DNA of 41,643 nucleotides from Candidatus Cryptobacteroides excrementipullorum (GCA_017695065.1 JADILZ010000067.1:1-41643); one strand, 5' to 3'. Numbered from the stretch's first letter, positions 15,660 to 26,137 are shown. Numbers and translations are program-made. The notes: generated from the sequence alone by a model not told the origin.

Positions 15660-17042
15660 ATGAAAACTTGCAGAATATTACAGCAGATCATCATCGCGGC
15701 AGCATTATGGACAGGAACGGCGGTGACCTCTTCCGGCCAGACCTCCCAAGACGGAGTAATGACCTTAAAGGACTGTATGGCATACGCCATATCCAACTCC
15801 ACTAAAATCAGGATACAGCAGGCCACCAACGACGACAACCAGATCAACAGGAGGGATGCCATTCTCTCGACCTTTACGCCTACAGTAAGCGCCCAGGGAC
15901 ATGTATATTATAACTTTGGACGTACCATCGACCCTGAAAGCAACACATACATCTCCACGACCTCTTTCAACAACGCATATTCCGTTTCTGCGGGAATCGA
16001 CCTTTTCAACGGGTTCGAGGCTGTCAACAACATGAAAATCACCAGGACGGCAAAAGCGATGGGCATCAGCCAGGAGCAGCAGACCGAAGATGAAATCTGC
16101 CTTGCGACCATAGAGGCCTATTACAACGTCGTATATTACACAAAACTTTCCGGCATACTTGAAGACCAGGTGGCTACCGCCAGGGAATCTCTCCATCAGA
16201 CCAGGAGGCAGGAGGAGCTCGGACAGAAAGGATATGCCGATGTGGTGCAGATGGAAGCCGACCTTGCAGACAAGGAATACAACCTCATCACCGCCCGGAA
16301 CAGCCTGGAAGACGCATACATCACTCTCAAGGATGTAATGTTCTGGCCGATTACCGACCCCCTCGTGATAGATACATCGGCGGCAGACGACGGGTATGAA
16401 ACGGGCATGCTTGACGACCTTACAGGTGCCGACGAGATCATTGAGAACGCCAAGCACAGCCTTCCGTCAATCTCCATTGCCAAAGGGACCATGGACAACG
16501 CAAGGCTCGAGCTGCGGACAGCCAGGTGGCAGCTTGCCCCTGCACTTTCCCTGTACGGGGGCTGGTCAACCAGCTACTATACCTATCCGGGACAGGCTGG
16601 ATATGCTGCCGACCGCTTCTGGAACCAGTTCCGGAACAACGGAGGAGAATACATCCAGCTCTCCCTCTCCATCCCGATATTCAACAGGCTGTCAAGACAT
16701 TCCAACATCGCAAGAAAGAAAAACGCATACAGGCGCGCAACTGCTGAATACGACCAGAAAGTGCGTGAAGTGGAAGCTGAAGTACTCAGGGCCATCAAAG
16801 ACAGGGACGGTGCGCAGTCCGCATACTTCCAGGCTGAAAAGAGAGCCGGAGTCCAGGAAGAGGCATACAGGCTGAACAAGAGGAAGTTCGAGCTGGACAT
16901 GATCTCCCCTATCGAGTACAAGACGGCATCGGAGACATACCTTCAGGCAAAGGCGGAAAAGCTCAACGCATTGCTGAAGTATTACCTGAAAAAACATGTT
17001 GTCTCTTACTACAACGGGATACCGTACATGGACCAGTTCTGA
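15660..17042 (+). CDS. TolC-family outer-membrane efflux protein
   Basis: Outer-membrane channel subunit of 460 residues including a signal peptide (MKTCRILQQIIIAAALWTG..., cleavage near SSGQ). It has two TolC repeats: the first begins LKDCMAYAISNSTKIRIQQA and the second RLELRTARWQLAPALSLYGGW. Long coiled-coil segments follow each (EEQTEDEICLATIEAYYNV and AEYDQKVREVEAEVLRAIKD). It should form a trimeric tunnel linked to the adaptor encoded next. The ATG at 15660 is used rather than an upstream in-frame TTG at 15645. First gene of the export unit; the adaptor gene follows after 67 bp. Confidence 0.93.
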   Translation: MKTCRILQQIIIAAALWTGTAVTSSGQTSQDGVMTLKDCMAYAISNSTKIRIQQATNDDNQINRRDAILSTFTPTVSAQGHVYYNFGRTIDPESNTYISTTSFNNAYSVSAGIDLFNGFEAVNNMKITRTAKAMGISQEQQTEDEICLATIEAYYNVVYYTKLSGILEDQVATARESLHQTRRQEELGQKGYADVVQMEADLADKEYNLITARNSLEDAYITLKDVMFWPITDPLVIDTSAADDGYETGMLDDLTGADEIIENAKHSLPSISIAKGTMDNARLELRTARWQLAPALSLYGGWSTSYYTYPGQAGYAADRFWNQFRNNGGEYIQLSLSIPIFNRLSRHSNIARKKNAYRRATAEYDQKVREVEAEVLRAIKDRDGAQSAYFQAEKRAGVQEEAYRLNKRKFELDMISPIEYKTASETYLQAKAEKLNALLKYYLKKHVVSYYNGIPYMDQF

Positions 17043-17109
17043 GACACCACCGGACCACAGATGCGAACAAGAATAATTTGGAATTGAAAACAAAAAAATT
17101 TTCAACGAT

Positions 17110-18384
17110 ATGGAAAACGAGACAATGGACAAGAGGATCGAGAAGAAGAAAGGATTCAGGACGGCGTTCACGCGCAAAGCGCTGCCGTATTGGGGCGGAG
17201 CCCTGTTCCTGATACTTGTGCTCTGGATAGTGTTCAGGGACAATTCCTCGACATTGAGAGTTGACGGCCAGACCCTTACGACAGGGGATGTGACCCAGGG
17301 CGAGTTCAACGACTATATCCGCATCAGCGGACAGGTGCAGCCTATGACTACCATCCAGATAAGCCCGCTTGAAGGCGGTGTGGTGGAGGAGATTATCCGC
17401 GAGGAAGGCAGCCAGGTGAAAAAGGGAGACGAGATACTGAGGCTGAGCAACGAGAACCTGGACCTTCAGATCCTTAACTCTGAAGCGGAGCTGGCAGAGA
17501 AAGAGAACCTGTTGCGCAACACCATGATTTCCATGGAACAGCAGAAACTCAGCGTGAAGCAGGAGAGGCTCCAGCTGCAGATGGAGGAAAGGCGCAACAA
17601 GCGTGCATACGAGCAGATGAAGGCCCTCTATGAAGAGAAGCTCATCGCCAGGGAAGAATGGCTGAAGGCCGAGGAGGACTACCTCCTGACCCTGGACAAG
17701 CTGGAGCTGGTGAAGAACCGCGAGCTGCAGGACAGCCTGTACAGGAGCGTGGAGATAGAGCAGATGCAGGAGAGCCTGGACAACATGAAAGTGAACATGC
17801 AGATGATCCGCAGGCGCAAGGACAACCTCACCATAAAGGCTCCTATCGACGGGGAGCTCGGTCTCCTGGACGCAGTCCTCGGACAGTCCATTGCCTCGGG
17901 GACAAGGATAGGACAGATAAACGACCTGTCAAGCTACAAGATCGAGGCGCAGATCGACGAGCACTATATCGACAGGGTGACCGCCGGGCTGGAAGCCATA
18001 TTCGAAAGGCAGAACGAGTCTTTCCATGCCGTAATCAGGAAAGTCTATCCGGAGGTGAGAGAAGGGAAATTCAAGGCCGACTTCAAGTTCTCCGGACAGC
18101 AGCCGGACAACATCCGCACCGGGCAGACCTACTACATGAACCTCCAGCTGGGACTTCCGGAAGAAGCGGTGCTCATACCGAGAGGCACATTCTACCAGTA
18201 CACGGGCGGGAAATGGATCTATGTCCTCTCCCCTGACGGGACAAAGGCCATGAAACGGGAAATAAAGATAGGAAGGCAGAACCCGCAGTACTACGAAGTG
18301 GAGGAAGGCCTGCAGCCAGGCGAGAAGGTCATCATCTCCAACTACGAGACATTCAGGGACAATGATGTACTGATACTTAAATAA
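17110..18384 (+). CDS. HlyD/MacA-type periplasmic adaptor protein
   Basis: Membrane-fusion protein of 424 residues. A single N-terminal helix (about residues 24-44, GGALFLILVLWIVF) anchors it in the inner membrane. A lipoyl half-motif follows (ISPLEGGVVEEIIREEGSQVKKGDEILRL). Then comes a long alpha-hairpin coiled coil (about 115-240, rich in Glu, Lys and Leu) and the second lipoyl half (NLTIKAPIDGELGLLDAVLGQSI). The C-terminal beta-barrel and membrane-proximal domains end in QPGEKVIISNYETF. It joins an inner-membrane ABC permease to the TolC channel. Same strand as tolC, 67 bp downstream, evidently an operon. Confidence 0.94.
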   Translation: MENETMDKRIEKKKGFRTAFTRKALPYWGGALFLILVLWIVFRDNSSTLRVDGQTLTTGDVTQGEFNDYIRISGQVQPMTTIQISPLEGGVVEEIIREEGSQVKKGDEILRLSNENLDLQILNSEAELAEKENLLRNTMISMEQQKLSVKQERLQLQMEERRNKRAYEQMKALYEEKLIAREEWLKAEEDYLLTLDKLELVKNRELQDSLYRSVEIEQMQESLDNMKVNMQMIRRRKDNLTIKAPIDGELGLLDAVLGQSIASGTRIGQINDLSSYKIEAQIDEHYIDRVTAGLEAIFERQNESFHAVIRKVYPEVREGKFKADFKFSGQQPDNIRTGQTYYMNLQLGLPEEAVLIPRGTFYQYTGGKWIYVLSPDGTKAMKREIKIGRQNPQYYEVEEGLQPGEKVIISNYETFRDNDVLILK

Positions 18385-18495
18385 CGTCAGTCCGACGAAT
18401 TACTTTTAATTATATTAAACTAATATTCAGTGCCTTAACTTTAATGACCGGAATCCATCGTACTGACGCTCCGGTGCGGCCCTGAAGGGCCCTGC
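18382..18495 (+). repeat. Dispersed intergenic repeat A, copy 1
   Basis: The copy begins at the adaptor stop codon. Positions 18382-18403 match 40393-40414 at 20 of 22 bases. A second block at 18463-18495, containing the palindrome GGCCCTGAAGGGCC, recurs in direct orientation at 40465-40493 and as a 32-base exact reverse complement at 28588-28619. The two blocks are linked in the same order and spacing class at both direct copies, so they form one element. Coding potential is absent. Confidence 0.7.
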
Positions 18496-18509
18496 TACAG
18501 AAATTCTGT

Positions 18510-18557
18510 CTGTCTAAACCCCAGTCACCTGACGGTGACAGCCCCTTATTAAGGGGC
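18510..18557 (-). repeat. Hairpin repeat B, inverted copy, plus a 7-bp-stem palindrome
   Basis: GTCACC-TGAC-GGTGAC (18524-18539) is the core hairpin of repeat B, here in reverse orientation to the copies at 26030, 28693 and 31174. Immediately after it, GCCCCTT-ATT-AAGGGGC (18541-18557) forms a perfect stem, followed by a C-rich tract. It has no T-run, so it is not a classical terminator. It occupies the gap between the adaptor gene and the first permease gene. Confidence 0.65.
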
Positions 18558-18655
18558 GCCACCCCCTTCCCTCCCCCTCGCCGGGGGACCTGTCGCAGGC
18601 CACAGCCTGCTCCTGAAAATTAAATAGGACAACCGGTATTTTAAAGCATCGACTG

Positions 18656-21031
18656 ATGAAAAACATAACTGCAACACTCAAGAACCTGCTTCGCAAAGGG
18701 CAGCACAACATAATGAAGATCACCTCGCTGGCCATAGGACTTGCCCTCGGGCTGGTGCTCATCGCCAAGGTGGCCTTCGAGCAGAGCTATGACGGCTTCT
18801 GGCGGGACAGCGACAGGATATACATGGTGATGGAGACCTTCCCGGACCAGGAAGACAATTCCAGTACAGAAATCTACCCCAGGACACCAGGCGGGGTACC
18901 CGTATATCTCCGGATGTACTCACCTGAAATAGAGACAGCCACAAGATTCACCACTCTGGGTGAAGGCTCTACGTTCACATTGACAGAGACCAGGGAAAAG
19001 CTTAAAGCCACATATACGGTGGCCGACTCATGTTTCTTCGATGTGCTCTCTCTGGATGTGTTGCAGGGAGACCCTGAAGAAATACTTTCCAGCCCGCTGC
19101 AGGCTATGGTGTCGGAATCTGTGGCAAGGAATATCGGCGGGGATGCCGTCGGAAAGACCATCGTGCTGGACGGAAGGGAGGATGCGGTCCTCACTATCAG
19201 CGGGGTGTTCAGGGATTTCCCGGAAAATTCCATCTTCAGCTATCTGGACATGCTCGTTTCCATGCCTTCAATTTCATATTACACATGGGACGGCTCGATG
19301 AATCTTCTGGGGAACGACAGGTACACAAGCCTGATAAAGGTCAGGGAAGGAGTTGATATCAGCTCTGTCCAGGCCAGGACGGACAAATTCATAGAAGACT
19401 ACATCGCGAAAGAACTGGAAAAAAGCGGGGTGGAAGTCGGAATTACATTCCGCAGGCTGGACTCATGGCACAGATCGGATTCCCAGACCAGGAACATGAC
19501 CCTGATGCTCGGCCTGATAGCCTTCGCCCTCCTGTTCACTGCAGCCATGAACTATATACTGCTTACAGTGTCCTCAATAATAGGCAGGTCCAAGGAGATG
19601 GCCGTATGCAAATGCTACGGGGCCGGACAGAAGGAAATCAGGGGGATGCTTGTCACAGAAGCGTGCGTGCACACATTCCTGGCATTCGCGGCAGGGATGG
19701 TTCTCCTGGCTGTCTTCAGCGGGACGGTCGAGAAACTTACAGGGACAACGCTTGCAGGGCTTCTCTCGGGAGGCAGGATTTTCATACTCATAGCCGTATG
19801 CATAGTCATCGCCCTGATTTCAGGAGCCGTACCGGGAAACATATTCGCGAAAATCCCAGTGGCGTCCGCCCTTCGCAGCTACAGGGAGTCCAAGCGGCAC
19901 TGGAAACTCGCCCTGCTGTCGATACAGTTCGCCGCCGCGGCTTTCCTTGCCATTCTGCTGATTGTGATTTCAGGACAATACAGACTTGTGACAAATGCCG
20001 ACACAGGATATGAATATGACAATCTCGCCTACGCCAGTCTCGAGCCTGTAGGAGACATGGCCCAGCGAAGCCTGATTCTCCAGGAGATCGCCAGGCTTCC
20101 GGAAGTGGAGGCCGTCACATTTGCCGATGTCCTGCCGGTGCACGGGACGGGAGGTGACAATGTGATGCTTCCGGGCAATTCAGAGCAACTGTTCAATTGC
20201 GCCGACCTGTATTTCGTCGGCAAAGGTTATTTTAATCTTATGGAAATACCTGTAATACAAGGTAATACATTCAATGAAAATTACGGTGCCGCCCAGGAGG
20301 TCATGGTCAGCCGCAGATTCGTCGAGTTCATGGAAAGGACAGCGGGGTGGGACTCCGACATAGTCGGCAAAGATGTTTACATCACTTCCTTCAGCCAGCC
20401 CATGACCATCTGCGGTGTGTATGAGGATATCAGCATAGGGTCTGCAGTGAATCCTGACACAAGGCCGTCCGTAGTGGCATACAGTCCTGAGCCGACCGGG
20501 GGATTTGCCCTGATAAAGTTCCACAGTATTTCTCCGGAGGCCATCTCCCGGGCGGAACAGGTGATAGCCGGTATCGTACCGGACAAGGAAATGTTTGTCT
20601 ATTCATACAAGAACGACATGAAAGCGGCCTATACCGGGACAAGGAATTTCCGGGATGACGTGACAGTGGGAAGCATAGTGACACTGCTGATAGTGTTCAT
20701 AGGCCTGGTCGGCTACACTTCGGACGAGGTGAACCGGAGGCGCAAGGAGATAGCCGTGAGAAAGATAAACGGGGCTGTGATGCGTGACATAGCAAGGCTT
20801 ATGAACACGGATGTGGCGAAGATCGCTCTTCCGTCAGTCGCTGCAGGAGCCGTGGCGGCGTTCTTCGCGGCCACGGAGTGGCTCGACCAGTTCGCGCTCA
20901 AGACAGTGCTTGGATGGTATCTGTTCGTGGCGGGGGCCTGCATAGTGCTGGTACTCAGCGTAGGGGTGGCTTCGTACAATGTGTGGAGGATCGCAGGGGA
21001 GGATCCGGTAAAGTCACTCAAGAACGAATGA
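18656..21031 (+). CDS. FtsX/MacB-type ABC transporter permease 1
   Basis: Inner-membrane permease of 791 residues. Layout: N-terminal helix (about 20-42, ITSLAIGLALGLVLIAKV); a large MacB-type periplasmic domain (SESVARN, GVFRDFPENS); three helices from about 280 to 400 with the coupling segment RSKEMAVCKCYGAGQKEI; a middle helix near 425-445 (FAAAAFLAILLIVIS); a second periplasmic domain; and three C-terminal helices with RRRKEIAVRKINGAV, ending EDPVKSLKNE. This is a double-FtsX layout with more helices than MacB and no ATPase of its own. It is the most divergent of the six paralogues. It begins 271 bp after the adaptor gene; the gap holds repeats A and B. Confidence 0.92.
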   Translation: MKNITATLKNLLRKGQHNIMKITSLAIGLALGLVLIAKVAFEQSYDGFWRDSDRIYMVMETFPDQEDNSSTEIYPRTPGGVPVYLRMYSPEIETATRFTTLGEGSTFTLTETREKLKATYTVADSCFFDVLSLDVLQGDPEEILSSPLQAMVSESVARNIGGDAVGKTIVLDGREDAVLTISGVFRDFPENSIFSYLDMLVSMPSISYYTWDGSMNLLGNDRYTSLIKVREGVDISSVQARTDKFIEDYIAKELEKSGVEVGITFRRLDSWHRSDSQTRNMTLMLGLIAFALLFTAAMNYILLTVSSIIGRSKEMAVCKCYGAGQKEIRGMLVTEACVHTFLAFAAGMVLLAVFSGTVEKLTGTTLAGLLSGGRIFILIAVCIVIALISGAVPGNIFAKIPVASALRSYRESKRHWKLALLSIQFAAAAFLAILLIVISGQYRLVTNADTGYEYDNLAYASLEPVGDMAQRSLILQEIARLPEVEAVTFADVLPVHGTGGDNVMLPGNSEQLFNCADLYFVGKGYFNLMEIPVIQGNTFNENYGAAQEVMVSRRFVEFMERTAGWDSDIVGKDVYITSFSQPMTICGVYEDISIGSAVNPDTRPSVVAYSPEPTGGFALIKFHSISPEAISRAEQVIAGIVPDKEMFVYSYKNDMKAAYTGTRNFRDDVTVGSIVTLLIVFIGLVGYTSDEVNRRRKEIAVRKINGAVMRDIARLMNTDVAKIALPSVAAGAVAAFFAATEWLDQFALKTVLGWYLFVAGACIVLVLSVGVASYNVWRIAGEDPVKSLKNE

Positions 21032-21079
21032 GGCGGCAGCGTGACTCCAGACACAAAAGATACAATAAACAAAAACAAG

Positions 21080-23413
21080 ATGTTCACATTACTGATAAGA
21101 AACCTGATTCATATTCTCAGGCGTTATCCGGTTCCTGCCGCGATCAATACGGCAGGGCTGGTGGTCGCTCTGACGGCGTTCATCATCATATCCTCTCATA
21201 TAGAGTTCGAGACAGGATACGACAGGTCATATCCCACTTCCGGCAGGATATTCAGAGTGGACTGTCCCGGCAATACGGAAACTTTCCGCAGCATATTGCC
21301 GAACGCCTTCTGCCGTGATATCATCCAGTCCTCAGCCCATATCGAGGCCGGGACCATGCTTATGCCATATCTGGGAAAGATGCCGTTCTACATCGATGAC
21401 AGGAATGGCGAGCCGCACGGATATGAGCTGCTGTGCGATCTGGTCCAGCCGGATTTCGTCAAGGTATTCGGTGTCCGGATCCTCCGTGGCGATCCCATGG
21501 CCATCGCCACTCCGGGAAAGGCCATGATCCCCCAAAGCATGGCCGAGAATATATTCGGCAACGAGAATCCCATCGGAAAGACGATGCGCACTGACAGAAG
21601 CTGGTTCTTCCAAAGCGGAGAAGTTACCGTAGGCGCTGTCTACGATGACTTTCCTGCAAACAGCAATCTCCGTAACAGCATATACTTTGCCGCAGACGAA
21701 AGGCTAATGCCCTACAATTACGGACCCGCCAATTTCATCTGCTATCTGCTGCTGGACAGTGCCGATTCCGCCACTGCTGTGGAGAAAGGCTTCAATGATC
21801 ATTTCGATTTTTCCCTCTCTTGGATGAGCCCTATCAAGCTCATCCCCATGGAAGACATCTTCTTCATGGGACAGGGAGGCGACGGCAGGATCTTTCAGAG
21901 CGGCAGCAGAAAAATGCTCCTGCTTCTGAGCGCCATCGGCATTCTGGTCCTTCTTTCCGGAGTGATGAACTTTGCCAATTTCTTCACTTCACTTGCACCG
22001 GTGCGTATCCGCAGCATAAACACGCAGAAAGTAGTGGGCGCCTCGACAGCCGGACTGCGCGTGATGCTGACCATGGAAACCGTAGTCATATCGTTAATAT
22101 GCCTTGCCGCGGCCTTTTTCCTGGCAGCATGGCTGTCCGGAGCCATGGTATCGGCCAACATGACAGACGGAATATTTTCCATCCACAGCACAGGAGTTAT
22201 CCTGTCCGTAACGGCAATAACGCTTGTAACTGGTATTCTAGCCGGGCTGTACCCGAGCATCTATGCCACATCCTTTGAGCCGGCGCTTGTGCTCAAGGGC
22301 GACTTCGGGCTTTCAAAAGGAGGAAAGATATTCAGGAGCATAATGAGCGGAATCCAGTATATAATAGCATTCATTATCCTGATATTCATGACTTTCGTCA
22401 TACTTCAGAATCGCCTGATCAGAGATACCGAACTCGGGTTTGACAAAGAGCGAATCGCCGTAGCGGAAGTCTCGTCTTCGGTAATGGAAAAACTGGACGT
22501 GCTTCGTGCGGAAGCCCAGAACTTCCCGTCCATCTCGGGAATAGCGCGCTCAAGTGAAAAGATAGGCGCACAGGATACCTACAGTACATCGGGCATCGAC
22601 GTCAAGGGACAGAAGGTCAGCACATTTATCATAGGGATAGACAAGGAATTCATGAAGGTAATGGGGACAGACATCATAGAAGGACGTAATTTCAATCAGT
22701 ACGACTCTCTCGGGACCGTCATCGTAAATCGCTATTTCATGGACAGATACGGCATCCATACCGGTGACATCATCCCTAATGCAGGACAGGTAATCGGTGT
22801 ATGCGACTACATACGCCTGAACTCGGTGCGTGAACCGGAAATGCCTGTCCTGTTCGTTCATGACGGAAACAATTATAGCAGCGGCATCCTCTACTTCCGG
22901 CTCAGTGACGGCAGCGATGCAATGACAGCCGTTTCGGAAATAAAATCACTCCTGCTGAAAACCGACCCGTACTGGCCCGGACAGATCGAATTGTATGAAA
23001 CGATCCTGGACAATCTCTACAGTAACGAACTGCGCACCTCCAGACTCGTTGTCGCATTCAGTATCATTTCCGTCATTCTGGCTCTTTGCGGAGTAATAGG
23101 ACTGGTGATTTTCGATACCGAATACCGGAGAAAGGAAACGGCCATACGCAAGGTATTCGGAGCCGGAGTTGCCGATATACTGAAGAAAACGAACATGAGC
23201 TATATCGCAATGGTACTCATCTGCTTCGCCGTTTCATGCCCGGTTGCGGCCGTAATAGTATCGCATTGGCTGGAAAATTTCGTGGACAGGGTGTCCCTGT
23301 ATCCATGGGTATTCGCTGCAGTGCTGGCAGCAATACTTGCACTCACCGTACTGATAGTCACGTCTGTCTTTTTCCGGCGGGCTACATCAAACCCTTGCAA
23401 TGACCTCCGTTAA
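21080..23413 (+). CDS. FtsX/MacB-type ABC transporter permease 2
   Basis: Permease of 777 residues with the same double-FtsX layout. The start at the ATG 21080 (MFTLLIRNLIHILRRYP) is preferred over an upstream GTG at 21041. After the first helix comes ETGYDRSYPTSGRIFRVD, then the MacB-type periplasmic domain. FtsX cores sit at about 275-400 (RSINTQKVVGASTAG) and 665-770 (RRKETAIRKVFGAGVADI). It resembles permease 6 (32464-34833) most closely in the N-terminal region and in the last three helices (LICFAVSCPV versus LICFAVSVPV). The C-terminus ends NPCNDLR instead of the NPVDxL(K/H) endings of the paralogues. It begins 48 bp after permease 1. Confidence 0.92.
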   Translation: MFTLLIRNLIHILRRYPVPAAINTAGLVVALTAFIIISSHIEFETGYDRSYPTSGRIFRVDCPGNTETFRSILPNAFCRDIIQSSAHIEAGTMLMPYLGKMPFYIDDRNGEPHGYELLCDLVQPDFVKVFGVRILRGDPMAIATPGKAMIPQSMAENIFGNENPIGKTMRTDRSWFFQSGEVTVGAVYDDFPANSNLRNSIYFAADERLMPYNYGPANFICYLLLDSADSATAVEKGFNDHFDFSLSWMSPIKLIPMEDIFFMGQGGDGRIFQSGSRKMLLLLSAIGILVLLSGVMNFANFFTSLAPVRIRSINTQKVVGASTAGLRVMLTMETVVISLICLAAAFFLAAWLSGAMVSANMTDGIFSIHSTGVILSVTAITLVTGILAGLYPSIYATSFEPALVLKGDFGLSKGGKIFRSIMSGIQYIIAFIILIFMTFVILQNRLIRDTELGFDKERIAVAEVSSSVMEKLDVLRAEAQNFPSISGIARSSEKIGAQDTYSTSGIDVKGQKVSTFIIGIDKEFMKVMGTDIIEGRNFNQYDSLGTVIVNRYFMDRYGIHTGDIIPNAGQVIGVCDYIRLNSVREPEMPVLFVHDGNNYSSGILYFRLSDGSDAMTAVSEIKSLLLKTDPYWPGQIELYETILDNLYSNELRTSRLVVAFSIISVILALCGVIGLVIFDTEYRRKETAIRKVFGAGVADILKKTNMSYIAMVLICFAVSCPVAAVIVSHWLENFVDRVSLYPWVFAAVLAAILALTVLIVTSVFFRRATSNPCNDLR

Positions 23414-23525
23414 GAGACCTGTGACTGTAACCGGGCTTCCGGCGAGAGCGTGGCTATCGTGAAGCGACCGAGGCTCCAGACAGTCGGTTTTAAAGGAAAT
23501 TACATGATCTTAAAGACACCATTAT

Positions 23526-25874
23526 ATGAAAAGTTATTTCAGATTTCTCTGGAGGAACAGGCTCTACAGCACTATCAACCTGATAGGGCTGACAGTGGCG
23601 TTGGCGCTGAGTATCATCATATTCGGCTATGCCGCAGCGCAGATGAAAATTGCAAGGTCAGTCCCCGGCGGAGAGAACATTTATGCCGTATGCCTTGACA
23701 ACGAGACAGTGATGTGCTACGGGATGGCGGATCTCATAAGGAATTCGATCCCGGAAGCGGAAGCGGTCACCAGATTCTCCGCATCATGGGACGGCGAGAT
23801 TGCAATGTACGGAGACATGGCGTATAACACGTTCCTGATGAGCGCCGACAAGGAATTCTTCCGCATGTTCGACGTAAAATTCACGGAAGGAAGCCCCGAA
23901 TCACTCAGCAGCCTGACCGACGTGATCATCTCCGAGTCCTTCGCCAGGAAGATATCGGATGATGATGTCATCGGCAAGACGTTGATGATAAATGATGCCC
24001 CATATACCATAACAGGAGTCGTCAAGGACTTCGGTGACGGGCTACTCAAGTACGCGGATGTCATCACGAATATCGAATCGGAAATCTTCACAGGGCAGTA
24101 TCAGAGCGACCCTTTGACCACATTCGGGCCTAACATTACTTTGATACGGATCGCACCTGACTGCGACCCTGGCATTGTACAAGAAAAAATCCACACAGGA
24201 TACTGGCACGCAAGAAACAAGGAAGCCGACTACCGGATAAGCCTTACCTGCCTGGACGACCTTTATTTCCACCCCGGGAATTTTTACCTCAATTCCGGGA
24301 ACGCCAAGGCACTCAAGAACCTCGCGCTTGCAGGGCTGGCCCTTCTGGTGTCAGCATTGTTCAACTACATCAACCTCAACACCGCCCTTGCCGGCAAACG
24401 TGCCGGAGAAATGGCCACCAGACGCCTCCTGGGGTCAGGGAAGAAGGAAATCATCCTGAAATATATCGGGGAATCCGCCATATTCACAGTAATATGTTTC
24501 ACCCTGGCCATGGTCCTGGCCGCACTCATGGTGCCTGCTGTAAACTGGCTTGTTTACGACCCTTCACTGGAATCATCCACCATGGGCATGGACACAAGTG
24601 ACATATTCACTCCGGCGACATTCCTCTCGTGCATCTGCCTTATCGCCGCAGTATCCGTCCTTTCCGGGCTCATCCCCGCCATAATCGCCTCAAGGTTCGC
24701 CCCCATAGATGTAGTCAGAGGAGCGCTGAGATTGAAGAGCAAGATGGTATTCTCAAGGGTATTTATAACCATACAGAACATACTTTCGGTCGTACTAATA
24801 GCGGTAACCATCACGATGGAGATGCAGATGAGACACATGACAGAAAGACCGTCAGGGTGCAACTTCGAGGATGTCTATTACCTGGATACCGATTTCACGG
24901 AAGATGACGGGCTCAGATTCGCGGAAAGGCTCCGCTCGCTTCCGTGCTGCGAGGCCGTCGGTATCTGCAACTATCTTCCTGGAGATATAGGGACTACGTT
25001 TACGGCTTATGACAAAGACGGGAACGAAGTCCCTTTCAATCCGATACAATGCGACACCACGACATTCAACATCCTCCGGTTCAATGTCATCGAACAATTC
25101 GGGCAGAATATCCCTGGAGCGGTATGGCTGTGCGAGAGTTCTGCAAGGGCGGCAGGTGTGGATGCCGGAAATACGGACATAAGCAAAATCACGGGACAAT
25201 ATGGACTCAAGGCAGACAATACCGCCTGCGGTATAGTAGGGAATTTCATCATACAGGGTGCCGGCTCGTCTGAAAAATACGAGAACGGACTCATATTCAT
25301 CCGCCGGTCTGAGGATTTCTGGTATCACAACTATGCCATAAAGACCACGGGAGACCATGACCAGGCCAGGGAAATGATCACTGATGCCTACAACGGATTC
25401 TGCTCCGAAGTCTTCGGTATAGAAATAAAACCGTGGACAAACGGCTATATGGAAGAGATTCTGGAAAGTTCCCTCGACGGGAACAGGAGGAGCATGAGGC
25501 TCATTGAGATATTCACAGTGATCTCGGTCATCCTGTCGCTCTCGGGACTGGTGGCCATCAGCATTTTCCATGCGGACAACAATATGAGAAGCATCGCCCT
25601 GCACAAGATATACGGAGGCACGGTCGGGAGCGAGATGCGCAGGACCATGCGCATATATATGATAATGACCGTCATAGCTGACATCGTGGCCATCCCTATG
25701 GCTGTGATTCTGTGCCGGAGATATCTCCAGGAGTTCGCATACAGGATCGACCTGAGTGTATGGATTTTCATCGTGACTGTGGCCATTTCACTGCTCATCA
25801 CCGCCGCTTCCGTGTTCTGGCAGTTGAGCCGCGCGGCACGGGCCAATCCGGCGGATGTCCTCAAGTCAGAGTGA
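23526..25874 (+). CDS. FtsX/MacB-type ABC transporter permease 3
   Basis: Permease of 782 residues. The N-terminus MKSYFRFLWRNRLYSTINL is shared almost exactly with permeases 4 and 5. MacB-type periplasmic domain, then FNYINLNTALAGKRAGEMATRRLLGSGKKEI in the first FtsX core (about 280-400), a middle helix (IQNILSVVLIAVTITMEMQ), a second periplasmic domain, and the last core with SIALHKIYGGTVGSE, ending ANPADVLKSE. Both cores are very close to those of permease 5, whereas the first periplasmic domain differs more. This is what diversification of the exposed part after duplication would produce. The 112-bp gap before it shows no other gene. Confidence 0.92.
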   Translation: MKSYFRFLWRNRLYSTINLIGLTVALALSIIIFGYAAAQMKIARSVPGGENIYAVCLDNETVMCYGMADLIRNSIPEAEAVTRFSASWDGEIAMYGDMAYNTFLMSADKEFFRMFDVKFTEGSPESLSSLTDVIISESFARKISDDDVIGKTLMINDAPYTITGVVKDFGDGLLKYADVITNIESEIFTGQYQSDPLTTFGPNITLIRIAPDCDPGIVQEKIHTGYWHARNKEADYRISLTCLDDLYFHPGNFYLNSGNAKALKNLALAGLALLVSALFNYINLNTALAGKRAGEMATRRLLGSGKKEIILKYIGESAIFTVICFTLAMVLAALMVPAVNWLVYDPSLESSTMGMDTSDIFTPATFLSCICLIAAVSVLSGLIPAIIASRFAPIDVVRGALRLKSKMVFSRVFITIQNILSVVLIAVTITMEMQMRHMTERPSGCNFEDVYYLDTDFTEDDGLRFAERLRSLPCCEAVGICNYLPGDIGTTFTAYDKDGNEVPFNPIQCDTTTFNILRFNVIEQFGQNIPGAVWLCESSARAAGVDAGNTDISKITGQYGLKADNTACGIVGNFIIQGAGSSEKYENGLIFIRRSEDFWYHNYAIKTTGDHDQAREMITDAYNGFCSEVFGIEIKPWTNGYMEEILESSLDGNRRSMRLIEIFTVISVILSLSGLVAISIFHADNNMRSIALHKIYGGTVGSEMRRTMRIYMIMTVIADIVAIPMAVILCRRYLQEFAYRIDLSVWIFIVTVAISLLITAASVFWQLSRAARANPADVLKSE

Positions 25875-26137
25875 GTGACGCAGGGAGTTGCCATCTGGCC
25901 TCCAATAAAAAGGGGAAAGTCGGCCATCCGGCAACCCCCCTGCTCAACGCCAAAAAAAGAAACATGGGAAAGTCGGTCCTCAGTCACATGCCCGCCTGCA
26001 GCGGATGATCCGCATGCCCCACCGGGGCTGTCACCGGCAGGTGACTGGGGGTGGACAGACGGCGGTCGCCAGGCCGTCAGGGCCGCACCGGACGACTATA
26101 AAAACTTGAGTATAAAACGATAAACGACAAGATAGAA
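25875..26137. repeat. Spacer 3-4 with repeat B (copy at 26011-26080)
   Basis: No gene. Positions 26011-26080 match 28674-28743 at 67 of 70 bases. The core GTCACC-GGCA-GGTGAC (26030-26045) forms a hairpin, and GACGGC (26058-26063) pairs with GCCGTC (26073-26078). Positions 26078-26092 are a fragment of repeat A. The left end (TGAGTGACGCAGG after the stop) and the right end (ATAAACGACAAGATA before the next ATG) recur in spacer 4-5, so the whole spacer is homologous to it. Confidence 0.75.

Noticed and set aside
23450..23698. Open frame of 82 codons overlapping the start of permease 3
   Set aside because: It is a different frame of the permease gene itself, with no start context or family match.
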